DNA of 64,000 bases from Tubiluchus corallicola (taxonomy: Eukaryota; Priapulida; Priapulimorpha; Priapulimorphida; Tubiluchidae): contig JAQGDQ010000072.1 of NCBI GenBank assembly GCA_030141605.1, positions 236,001 through 300,000 on the forward strand, read 5' to 3'. A program made the translations under genes and the position numbers. The notes under the pieces are model-generated. The model ran no database searches. It worked only from the letters and a program-made list of their open reading frames with translations, and was not told the origin of the DNA. Shown one piece after another: positions 12,838-25,500 of the stretch. The first letter of the stretch is position 1; the number at the start of each line of letters is the position of its first letter.

Positions 12838-13410
12838 GTCCATTTCACAGTGAGAAAGCGCGGCAAAATTCCTCGAGGAATTTTTCCTTGCGGCATTCCT
12901 CAAGAAAATGGAATACATTGTTTTCTATGGCGCATGGTAGAAATATTGCATGTTCCACGCGAGGGTTCCTCGCGGAATTCAGATTAAAATTTAACTACTC
13001 AATTACTTACTTCTCGCTTAAGGAACAACAATTAACATATTTCAGCATGTAAGTAGAAGATTTAATTTCGATTTTAACATATAGAGGATTCTATGTTTTA
13101 TTAATGCAGACAACTATTATGGCACTAACTTCATATCAGTTTAAACAAAAAGCAGATATAATCGTTACGATTTTCATTGAAATTATGAAGCGTGACTCGG
13201 AGAAGACTTACAAGAGGTTAGAGTTCGTTACCTCAAGGTTAGCAACAGCTTCCTTAGAAGTCAAAGCAGTTTCTGAAGTTTACATCTTTTTTGCAATCGA
13301 GTCCTGCAGCAATGCTAATAACTCGTCGAAAGTGTCCGGAGTCATGCTAGCGTAACTGTAAAAAAATTTTCCGAGCTTCTCTCCAATGGCCATATTAAGT
13401 TGCAACAACA
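12838..13410 (-). mobile_element. PIF/Harbinger-like transposon remnant
   Basis: On the minus strand, 13400-13270 reads EKLGKFFYSYASMTPDTF then DELLALLQDSIAKK and TALTSKE. This resembles the N-terminal part of Harbinger (HARBI1-like) transposases, with the pattern 'FF.Y..M....FD.LL.L....I' followed by a 'L+..E+LA' box. The side at 12838-12990 (GGTCCATTTCACAGTG, then several CCTCGNGGAATT words) looks like a transposon terminus. Stops interrupt the frame after about 45 residues, and the catalytic DDE region is absent. The assignment rests on a short match. Confidence 0.45.
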
Positions 13411-13427
13411 CCACGACACTAGTTTTG

Positions 13428-13676
13428 TTATTATTATTATTTTTATTATTATTGTTATTACTACTATTATTATTATTATTATTATTATTATTGTTATTGT
13501 TATTGTTATTGTTATTGTTATTGTTATTGTTATTGTTATTGTTATTGTTATTGTTATTGTTATTGTTATTGTTATTGTTATTGTTATTGTTATTGTTATT
13601 GTTATTGTTATTGTTATTGTTATTGTTATTGTTATTGTTATTGTTATTGTTATTGTTATTGTTATTGTTATTGTTA

Positions 13677-13713
<37 letters not shown>

Positions 13714-13714
13714 T
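13428..13714. repeat. (TTA)n - (TTATTG)n - (TTA)n array
   Basis: A long and nearly perfect hexamer array of TTATTG occupies about 13490-13683, flanked on both sides by (TTA)n. On the minus strand this is (AAT)n/(CAATAA)n and begins about 180 bases beyond the end of a LINE coding remnant of the same strand (13890-14060), so it probably grew from that LINE's 3' tail. Open frames through it are low-complexity artefacts. Confidence 0.95.
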
Positions 13715-13889
13715 AAAATTAGCACTGCGCCATTAATTACAAATAGTATTCTATGACGCCTGATAATAAAAATAACATTATAGTTAAAATTTAAACAGAT
13801 TACGTTAAACCAGTGAATTTAAACTTGACCTAGTGTATAGTGTAGACAATATGATATTGTACAATAGTTGTAGCAGACATAGTTAGAAA

Positions 13890-14060
13890 AGGCTAAACTG
13901 TACAGAAGAGTTTTAAGTTTTTTCTTGAACGTGTTAAATTTAGTGCAACAACACAAATCAAATGGGAGTTTTGTTCCAGTTCTCTGGGACCAGTTACAGA
14001 AAAAGATCTGTCTGCGAAAGCTTTAAACTGATTAAAGGATACTTCTAGAATTCCTCTTTA
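13890..14060 (-). pseudogene. LINE ORF2 C-terminal fragment
   Basis: The minus strand reads KAFADRSFSVTGPREL, then after a frameshift TKLPFDLCCCTKFNTFKKKL and KTLLYSLAF. This matches the usual end of LINE ORF2 proteins ('..DRSFSVxGPxxWNxLP......F+xxLKTxLF'). The rest of the element is missing upstream. Confidence 0.6.
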
Positions 14061-14454
14061 GAAGAAGAAGAAACACCCATATGAAATCGTGGGCGATGAT
14101 TACTAAACAGCGAAACTTTAAAAACATTTTGTTAAATTTCTCATTAAATACACACCTGGATAATGTTGATTATAACTATCTAGATAATATCCGTAAATGA
14201 AGATACGTAAAAAACAAAACATACGGTCGGGCAACCCACATATTCGAGTTGCTACTGTAAGACGTGTCTGATTTTATATAAATGCTTTGTTTCAATAAAG
14301 TATTCATTCTGTCTGAACCTACATGCTCGAGATAGTTTAACTGGTTTTAAAATATTTTAGTGTTTGAAGTTTGCAATTATACAGTATTAATTAGACTTGC
14401 TGTCTATTTCACAGATCTAGTTGACGTTTTCTGCAGGCAGAGGTTACTCAAAAT

Positions 14455-16509
14455 ATGGCTGAAAATGTTACACATCGACTTCTGCAACTACAGCAAGCTG
14501 CAGACACCTTGGAAACTTCTCAAGCTGCAACAAATAGAAATTGCGATATTTTCTTTCTTCTGCTTAACTCTGCATTTGTATTTTGTAAGCTTTTATTTCT
14601 AACAGTTTTTCTCTTATTGGCGTAATCAGAGGTTTGAAAAGTTCGCATGTCGATTTAACAAGTCAGAACATTGTTACACAATTTGGCAGTTTGCGGACTT
14701 AAGATCAATATTCTTTCATAGATAAAATCTTCTTCTCACCTTTGACAATAATAGCAACATATTTGACGTTTTTAATAGTTATGCAGTGTGGTTTCGCTTT
14801 CTTGGAATGCGGTGCAGTAAGAAGTAAAAACACTACAAATATTTTAACAAAGAACATGATTGACGTGTGTAAGTATACGAATTTTACCGCTTTTATTCTT
14901 TACTTACTTGTAAAAACTACTCGAAAATTTTGGTAGTGGCGAAAGAATTTGGTATTATTTGTAAATCTGTAATCTTCTTTTTATCCACTAACACTAAGTC
15001 ACAGATCTACGAATGCGCAATCATACGCTTATTTTTCATCATTATGTTAGACAAATTCTAATTCACGATAAACTGCAAACACAAAGGATTATAGTCACGA
15101 AACTTACCGTGTAGACACCTTGAAAGTGGTGTGATGAACGGTGACCTCGGTCAAAGGGTCGACTGCACAGGACATTGCTCAGTTTATCGATTGTCATTCA
15201 ATCCCAGGACTTTGAGTTAATTATTTACTTTTTTCAAAAGTTTTAAGTACTTCAGCTTTTAAAGGGCTGGAATAAAGTTTGGCTGAAGCATTAACAGCTC
15301 GAGATAGGAGCAAAAATGCACAACATTGAATAATTCTAAAACAGTGAGTAACTAAAGTCACAAAACCTACAGGGTAGACACCTGGGAAAGGGGCTCAGGC
15401 AATAGAATAGTTAAGCAGGCTGGATTTGCTTAAGGGCTCCTGAAAAAAAGCCAAAATGTGGAAGCTAGTTAACTCAACAAACGAGGACTATAGTGATGAA
15501 ATCTGCAGAGCGGACGCAATTGTTCGAACCTACAACTACACGTGGTGAGTGGTGACCTCGATCGAAGAGGTCAAAGACAACTAGATATTGGTCAGTTTTT
15601 CGATTATTATTTAACTCCTACTAAGATACTGAGTTAACTCAAATTTTAAATGCCTAAATAGGAGCCAAAGCGCACAACATCGAGTAATTGGAGTCACAAA
15701 ACCTACATGATAGGCACCTGGAGCAGTAACTCCGACAATTGTATGATTAGAAAACTTGGAATGGTTTAATAACGGGAGATAGGAGCCAAAATGTAAAAAT
15801 TGGGGCATTGAGTTTTAATTCAAGTTAACTCGCCAACGCAGAGGGTTACAGTCACGAAGTTTGCGAACGGCCAAGAAATTAGAATGGTGGATAGTGACCT
15901 CAATCAAACTTTAAGGACGTTGGATATCAATCAGTTTTCTGATTGTCATTCAACTTCATGTTAACACCACGGCCTTCGAGTTAAATTCATTTTTTCACTA
16001 TTATTTAAGTGTTGTGATAATTATTGTCTACAACTATAGTCTACAACCACACTCGATCCGATATAGTCAGGCTCGCTAACGTTTACGCTCGCGGCTTTGG
16101 ATCTAAATTCCTTCAGTCTGGTTTAGGGTACATTAAACAACAGTTTATCAATAAATCACTTATTTGATAAAGTAAAGAGTTATGCCTCGTTAGTAAGTTC
16201 TTTCCTGCGCTGCAGTTGTTTCAGGAATGGCTTACTGGGCAACTGGATACGCATTTGCATATGGAAAAGGAAACGCGTTTATTGGATACCACTACAAGTA
16301 TTTCTTCTCTGGAACCGAAGACATCCCTCGCTGGTTCTTCCAATTCGTCTATGCAACCACTGCGTGTACCATTGTTTCCGGTGCTGTAGCTGAACGTTGT
16401 GCTTTTGAAGCTTATCTAATATACAGCGTCGCTATAACAAGTAAACAACATTTGTCCATATACATATATCGTATAATTATATATATATATATAATATATA
16501 TATATAGTT

Positions 16510-16548
<39 letters not shown>

Positions 16549-16549
16549 G

Positions 16550-16592
<43 letters not shown>

Positions 16593-19500
16593 TATAATAT
16601 AATATACATATATATAATTATAGTTATCGTGTTATAACATGCCTTATCGGTGTTTTTACTTGATATTAATCTAAGCTAGGTGCTGCCGAATGGATGTTGA
16701 TGTGATTGTAAAAATGGTGGGCTCTGAGATTTGTAATCATTAAAATGAATTTGTAGGCAGCAATGTATGATGTGCAAACTTCCCGTCTTGCTTCATGAAA
16801 ACGTAATTATAAGGCCTGTTTTGTTAAGAAGGGAAGGCGAGCAGTTAGTCAACGGCTATTGAAAAGGCTGGGTTAATAAAACCGTATTCAGCATTGTTTT
16901 AGGAAAAAGTGTAATTATTAGTAACACAGAAATAATTATGGTTTATGTTAAGACGGTTATGATAATTATAATTATAATTGTAAGATGTGTTAAAACTGTA
17001 TTAATATGAAGTGATGTGAAACAATTTACCCTGTCATAGTTTCAAAAAAAACTAAACACATAACGATAAACGATAAATTTGCTCAGATTAGAAGCTTGAA
17101 CCATCGGCAACCGTCTTTAGACGTCGGTTCGAACTTAGAATGCTTCAAAAATGGTACATATTTTTTGCAACCCATGTTTAAAATGGTGTATAATGTCAAG
17201 AACTAATATGAAGTTTCTTTGGGACAGCAAAATACTACTTAAGTTACTACACTGTGTGTGTTGAAAATTGGCACTAACTGCAGTTTAGCGGAGGGTGAAG
17301 AGCAGCCATGCAAGAGCCTCCTCCAATCTTTGATTCTAGCAGCTGCAATTAGTTTATTCCACAATTTTTAAACACAGAAGATCAGTTCAACGTGAACTCA
17401 TGCAATACAGGAAAATACTAATTCGCGGATAAAACATGTAAAACATGTTTACACAGCCTTGTTGTTTCACAAATTTTAAAACTGAAATTTTACATGCAGG
17501 TTTCATATATCCTGTGGTAACGCATTGGTGCTGGTCGCAATGGGGGTGGTTACACAAAGGCATCTATTATGGAGACACAAACATTTCATATGCGGTACGT
17601 AATACACTCCACTTAACCAAAGTTAAACTTATTGATATAGTTCGCATCTGTAAACTTAACAGGCCAAATAAGCCGTTTGACAGTCAAAGCATTCATTTCA
17701 AGAATTTAATTATTGTTCGACAGTGGGGAAAAACGAGAGAAATGAAAGAAATGCTTTTGTTTTCTTATGTGGAAGATTTAAGTACGGGAAGCTTAAATAG
17801 CCATTTTTATATTTAAGTACACATAAACATTTCTAAAGTTGCATAATTATGTTTAACGCGACTCACACTAGTTATCTGGAACATTTTAGCGGTTTTAAGC
17901 TAATGACCGCAAGAACAGGCTAAGACCGTACGCATTTTGTCTGCTGAACAACCACTGTGCCTTGATGCAGAAATAATAAAATTCTATGGTAAGGTTTCTA
18001 AGTCTTCAAAATGCAGGAAATGTATACAGAGCTAATCCGGCCCTGAGCTGTATGCGACTGAAACCGAAACAAGGGACAATAAAACATACCTACTTCCGTG
18101 AGTAGTGACAGTTAATATCACAGACTATTTACCAATTAAATCATTGTTATAGTCTATTTGAAAACATATTAGGCTTTTACTAATCTTGTGCCTTCGTGCA
18201 TGCGTTACCATCTTTTTTTTATTTAACATGAATAACAATCACGTTGATGTTTGAATGCTAAAAAGTACTGTTGTTGTAAGGGAATTTTATTATTTGATAT
18301 GTTCAAAATATGTGTATTTTTATAATCACATTTGACTGCTGCCTGAGGTTTGGGCTGATACGAGGGCTCTATGATGAATATTACTTGAAATATTACCGGA
18401 TAGTGTAATACATAAAAAATTTGATGATGATGTCATGAAGGCATGGTGAACACGTTTAACGTTTAGAAAAAACCACTGAAAGGGTTAATTTCACATTAAA
18501 AGTGAAATGGACATTACAAATTATACGCAACTAAAAACCAGTAGTCGGGAACCTTCGTTAAGGAGGGGCAGTTAACCAAGCACACAAGCTCATCAACCTG
18601 CAAGGCTGAGAATCCCGAATAACTCATGTCAACTCGTAGTTGTGACAACTCGTAAGTGTAAAAATGGAGTATATGCTATGCAGGGAGTACATCTGGCAAA
18701 TATCTTCGCCGCAAACATTTCAACGGGCTAAATAGCGATACGTGTGTGAACAGCACAGCAAGATCAGAGGTAATTAGTTTAGATCAAAGTGGTGCTAATA
18801 GCATAACAATTTCTAACTCAACGGAAAGCATACCAGAAATCACCCATATTTTTTATCAATATCACTGAAATTGCATTATTAACAACACCGAAACTTTCTG
18901 CTCGTGATGTAAAATCATATCAAGGTGTCTCGACAGATGAGCCTAGTGACTTACAGAATGCGTTACATAGGATTGTAAATTGGGCCACACGTGGCAACAG
19001 AAAATCGTTATTAACAAATGCAATGCACTACGAGTCAGGAAAAAATAATCACAGTAATAGCTATTACATTAACAGCTGCGCAATTCCAAGCTCTTCCGTT
19101 GTCAAAGACCTGGGTATGGTATCTCGTGACTTAAAAGCAAAAGCACATATATTGAAAAGTACTAAGTACATTAGTACTAAAAAGAGGAACGTTCTTCTTA
19201 AAGCATTTAAAGTTTATGTGAGGCCTATAATTGAAGATTGCACCCCTTAAAAGGAGCCCGCCATTTTACGGGGATGTAGATAGTGCCTAGAGCCTCAGAC
19301 TACCTAGAACCGGCCCTGAGAACGAATAAAAAAGGTTTGGATGTTTCTTCACCAACCATTTTTGGATGTTGTTCAAGAATTGAATTCCCTACCCAGTTCG
19401 GTAAATGATGCACCTTTGGTCACAGCAAGCAATTCTAAACATTTTAAAAGTAGATTGAAATTTTTGAACTTTGATAAATGGCTTGTGTACGATAGGAGTA

Positions 19501-22500
19501 TGTAAGTAGCTCGTCTCTTTACGTTTCTCCCCACATTCATGTTTTTAGTATTTTATCATTTATTTTTAATGCGTTTTTAATGATTGTGAAACAAAATATA
19601 AAATAACAAAAGACACTGATAAATTAAGTATTTCAGGATTTTGCTGGAAGTGGCGTGGTACATGTTGTTGGAGGAACATGTTCTTTTGTAGGCGCTGCTT
19701 TCTTAGGTCCTCGCATAGGAAGATTCCAGGGTAAAAATATTCAACACATTCGTGGTCACAGCGTTCCAGTGAGTATAACTGGCTTGACTACTGTATTAAT
19801 AAATTTAAAAACTTTCTAAATTCAGTAATTTAAATGGATAAAGACTAAGATTGACATTTTTGCTCAGAATTGAAATTTTGTAGATATCCAAGACGTGTCA
19901 AAACTGTGCAGTAGTTCTGAAATCCATACAAAAATTCTTGCCAATTAAGATTTTACGTATTTCAACGGTTGTAATATAATCTCTTAAATACCTAAATGTG
20001 AAAACAAAATATCGTCCTTGTCACGTGGCGTCGGTTTGTTTTAAGCTTTTTGTTTTTATAATGAATCGCATATATATCATTATTTTTCTTTTACAGCTTG
20101 CTGCTTTGGGTGGGTTCATTTTACTGCTGGGTTTCTTGATGTTCAATGGAGGATCTCAAGCCAGTATAACACAGCCAGGAGATGGCGAAATAGTGGCTCG
20201 TGCTATGGTAATTATCATTTTCACGTAGCTTTCTAAAATAATACGGTATCATTTGGGAATAACAGTAAAATGATTTAGCATTAAAGTTCAGCAATGTACT
20301 GATACCGATTATAAATACAGAATTAACTGGTGATTACAGACAAATTAAAAAATGGGTAACTTACTAAGAACAAACTTTCTTGTAAAAAAACTTCTGTAAA
20401 ATGTTGTATAGACTGATTACGTGTTCATTCAATTCGAATAAGTCAAGTGATGTTAATAAAAACCAATAAGTAATCTTGAAATTAACATTATTGTTTTGTT
20501 GGGTAAATAGTGAATAGCAAGAAAGGAATTTACTTGCTACTATATACATTAGAATGATATACATACGTAAACTAACAGCAAAACAACGTTAATAATACGA
20601 CAATGTTGCATTATAGCGACGGTAGCAAGAAAATTTAATGATAATTGAATACGACGAAAAATAAATGAACAAACCAATGAGCAATTGAGTTTTTGGTACC
20701 GGTTAGTAACTTAGACGCGCCAGTCCTAGTACAATTATAACACGTCTGTAAAACCTATTTATAGTTCACTCACCCAAATTTCTATACTTGTGCGTTTACA
20801 TTATAAAATATACGCAGTCGCCTATTGTTAATGATTGCTTGTTTTTAGTGGCAGCTATAAGTGGGCTCACGTGAGTCACCAGCACGCATTATCATTGGCT
20901 GTTAATTATGAGAATGACAACCGATACTTATGGACTAGCTTGATCGCCAAACTTGAAAACTTCCACATCTTCAAATTTCACTGTCATTCTCTGCGTCCAC
21001 ACGGTCCTTCGCCATTGATGCGTGTGGCCGGTCTATAATATTAGTACTGCAACGTTTACTTCACTTTGTGAATGAATAATTACATTTTTTCTAGATGAAC
21101 ACAGTGATAAGTGGCAGTAGTGCCGCATTCACAGGATTACTGGTTGTCAAACTATTTACAAATCACAAGTGGAGCCTGTTAATTTCACTTAACGTTGCCC
21201 TAACTGGAATGGTAAGGAAATTTCGAATGAGTTTCATTTGTCACCAAGACAATGCTTTCAGAAGTGACGTCCGATTTGAGTGTGATGACGTTACAAAAGA
21301 AACACTACCAGAACTAGCGCGCAACTTAAGCCCTTTTCGTCGTGAAAGCTTACCCTAAAACAAGAAATTGAGAATTTTACAAACTTTTATCTCGAAAAAA
21401 TTAATAGTGAACACAGAGAATGTTATATTATGGATGATATGAACTTAAATATTCTTGACTATGAAACTAATGAGGTGATTTTTAACTACGTAAATATGAT
21501 ATGGTCAAACTCATATAAGTCATTAATTACGAAGCCAACCAGAATTATGGCAAACCAAAACCCGTCATGTCTAGACCACATCTTCACTAACAACCTTCAG
21601 TTAAAAATAATCCTTTATGATATAAGCGACCATTTTGGGTTTTCTGTGTTTTTAACAAGAAAAATTGTAATGATTCAGTTAATATGCCTATTGTTATGAA
21701 TTCATTTTAGAATGTTAAATCATTCATTAGAAAGATAAAATTAAAATCAATTAATGAGTAATTAGCATCTGAACGAAGATTATTCCGTTCAGAGAAAATG
21801 ACTCACCTAGGTTATATCTTGAATTTAATGTACGTATGAAAACATTTCGGACAACTGATTAATAATGGAAAATCAAGTAATAAGCAGATTAAGATGTAAC
21901 CACAGAATGAACTCCATGAAAATTAAGAGGCGGTTGGCCTATATTGATTCGGAAGCATATGAAATTTAAGAGGTTGTTTGAAGCTCGTTAACAGAGTCCA
22001 CGGGGCAGCCTAGCTAATTAATTGTTCCCCATTGTTCATGATTAAGAATACGGTTATCCGAAACTCGATCGTGTGAACAAGACACAAGCTCCTAACCAAT
22101 TTAGTAAACGTTAATGAGGGCTGAAAGTAGGGCTATGTATTTTGGAACAGAGACATTATGGGACCTTGTCCCACTGATAGTAAAAGGTATCAAGGCACTG
22201 AAAAAGTCGAGATGCCTAGGTGGTCAAATCAGTAGAGCACTCAGGAGTCAGATAGCTCTGATGACCAGCCACGGAGTGTGTCTTGTCACGTGACCAGAGG
22301 TTCACAAGGACAGTACAACAAGAATCGAGGCTGCTGTTGTCTTGATTTTGGTCGATGTCAAGTAGGTGACGGGGTGGACTCTCAGCCAGGAAACTCTGAA
22401 GGTAGGAGATCGTTTCTTTTGCTCAGCGTGGAGTGAACATCTGCGTCATTGGAACACCAACCTCTGAAGGTTAGAACGGCTCATGCTAGGAACAGGACTT

Positions 22501-25500
22501 GGCCAATTGAAGGAACTTGTAAGATTGGCCAGTCCCCGAGTTAAGTAACCTTATTCATTATATAGTTGTTATCAAGTAGTTCGTACTTAACTGTGGACGA
22601 TTGTATTTTACTGAGTAGAGTAACAGTTGTCCTAGAATTGTATAAGATTATATTGAATTGTACAGCGACACTAGAGTCGTGAATTTTGATGAATGATTGT
22701 AAACGCAATACGCGTAGATCTATTAAAAATTGTCATTGTCAAACCGTCAGTTTATAAAACTTGCCTAATCAACAAATCTTGTAAACAGTTGTCAATAGTG
22801 TGTTCACTTAGATTTGTGCGATCTAGTATTGCTTAGAAATCTTGCCAACTCGCAGAGATACTATCTGTCACTCGAACCCACCACGGATCATATTCACATT
22901 GCAACGGCTTATTGCGGAGCCCAGCTAGTAAACTAGGGAGACACAGATTTACTACACAACGTGTATTTCGTGGTCTGAGGTCGCTCTGGTATTCTTCATA
23001 GCCATTCCGACCCAGCCGAAGCTCCCGTAGTCGGGCAATTAATTAATTAACATTAATTGCCTAATTAGCGATCGTACTAACATTTCATAAGTTTGGGTAA
23101 CACTATGTATATTCGTGATTTTAAAAGGCTGTCCACAACAAATTTCAAAAATGACGTATGTATCTCGATGGCAGAATTCTCTGCTGAACTCCAATTGATA
23201 GCTGATCCTGAAAAAATGTATAACAATTTTCAGGATAGGATAATTAAAGCACTTGACAACCACGCCCCATATAGATGTATTAGTCGTAAAGAAGCCAAAC
23301 TAAAAAAGAGGCCATGGATTACCCGTGGAATTTTAAAATCAATTAAAACGAAACGAAACAGTGGCAATGAAAATCAGAAGAGGAAATACAAAAACTATTC
23401 AAACATACTCACCCATATCAAAAAGAAAAGCAAAAAAATGTATTACATGACTGAATTTGAAAATAACATAACTGATATTAAACGTACTTGGAAACTTATT
23501 AATTAAATTGTGAATCGTAAAAGCAAAAACAGTCAAATTTGTTGTGTTATTGAAACTGAAAACGGGTTAATGACATCTCCTAAAGATCTCCTAATAAGTT
23601 TAACGAATATTTTTGTAATATAGGTCCCGAATTGGCCAGTAAGATTCCGTCCACCAATAACTTACTTACTGATTTCTTAGATGCGCCATGTCAGAATATT
23701 TTTAAATTCTGTGAATGTTCTACTGCCGACATAGCTGAAATTATCAAAAACCTTGAATCCAAAAATTCGTGTGGTCTCGATGGGACCAAGTAAAGTACAA
23801 AAATTATGTAAAGAGGAAGCAGCGGCACCATTGGCTACTATCTCCAGTGCTTTTTTTCAAACAGGAATATTTCCTAAAAATCTTAAATGCTCTAAAGTAG
23901 TACCTATTCATAAATCTGAATCTTCCTTAATAACTACGGACCAATATCCATGTTAACCAAATGTGTCAAAAATTATAGAAAAATTAGTATTTAATTAGCT
24001 CACTAACTTTATTAATGAGAATAATATTTTATATGACTAAAAATTTGGCTTTCCTGAAACCCACTCGACCCAGTATGCTTTATTTGAAATTACTGACCGT
24101 ATCTATGAAGCTCTTGATAATAAGAAAATACTGTTTAGTTTATTTATTGATCTAACTAAAGCCTTTGACACAGTTGATTTTGATATTCTTCTGGAAAATT
24201 TATGCTGTTATGATGTCAAAGGTACTGAATTACAGTGGTCGAAAAATTATTTATTTGATAGAGAATAGTATGTTGAAATTCAAAATGTTTGTTCTGAGCC
24301 TAAGAAAATTATTTGTGGTGTACCGCAAGGGTCAATTTTGGGGCCCATGCTTTTTTGCATTACATCAATGATCTGCCTATCATAACCAGATTGCTCAGTT
24401 TTAGATTATTTGCAGACGATGCGAAAATATTTTATTCAAATACTTCTTTAAATGAAATTCAAAACGTCATAAATGCAGAGCTGCCTACGTTAAGTATATG
24501 GTTTCGCACCAATAAATTATCATTAAACCTAAAAAAAACTAGCTATGTTATTTTCAGAGGTCTATTATAAATACTGAAAATTTTAAAGTTTGTCTTAATG
24601 GATGTAATGTAGACGAAAAGGACTATGTTAAATACTTAGGTGTAATTTTAGACAACAAAATGACTTGGAAACAGCATATAACTTATATAAAGGTAAAACT
24701 TGCTCAGTCATCTGGTGCGTTACATAAATTAGGCCTGTCTACTCATGTAGAAACTCTTGTAAAAGTTTACTTTGCTATTGTTTACCCTTATCTTTGCTAT
24801 GGATTATTAAGTTATGGATCTGCTTTTGATACGAATCTCAAACCTCTACAAACTTTAAAAACAAATGTATTAGAACCATTTATAACCTTCCACAATTAAC
24901 AGATCGTGATCTCATGTATTACAGCCATAGATATCTTAGAATTAATGAATTGCATCATCGCGAATGTCTATTGTTTCTGTACAAGTATTATAATGTGCTT
25001 CTTCCTCCTACATTTGTCAATTATTTAACACCTGTTCAACAAATCCGTAACTATTTTACTTGTAGAGCTTTTGGTAACTTTTATCCTCCTGCCATTCACA
25101 CTAGTTACGGTTACCGAAATCCTTCATATACTGCTATCTAACAATGGGCTCAAATTCCTCCTTGGGCAGAAGAACTTCTATTACAACGTTTTAAAAAGCA
25201 TATATTTAATTTGTTACTAACACGTTATCTAACCTGATAATTGGCGCTTTTAAAGACCTCTAATCTCATTTGTCTGCATTATTACCATTAATTGCTTTTA
25301 AGGCTGAATATTGTTTTAACTTTGAACTATTTTGTATGTACTACATGTGTTTACGCAGTCTCGATGTGAGTCTCGAAAGCTCACGCTCCTACTCTCATCG
25401 AGGCTGATTTGTACAATTTCCAAACCGTTTATGTTAGATAGTTTAACGTTTTGTGTTCAAATCAGCCAAATAAAAAACTGTTGAACTGAATTGAATTCAA

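Noticed and set aside
13342-13756. Long open frames of Leu, Ile/Val or Ile/Thr repeats
   Set aside because: They are translations of the (TTATTG)n/(TTA)n array and need no selection to stay open.
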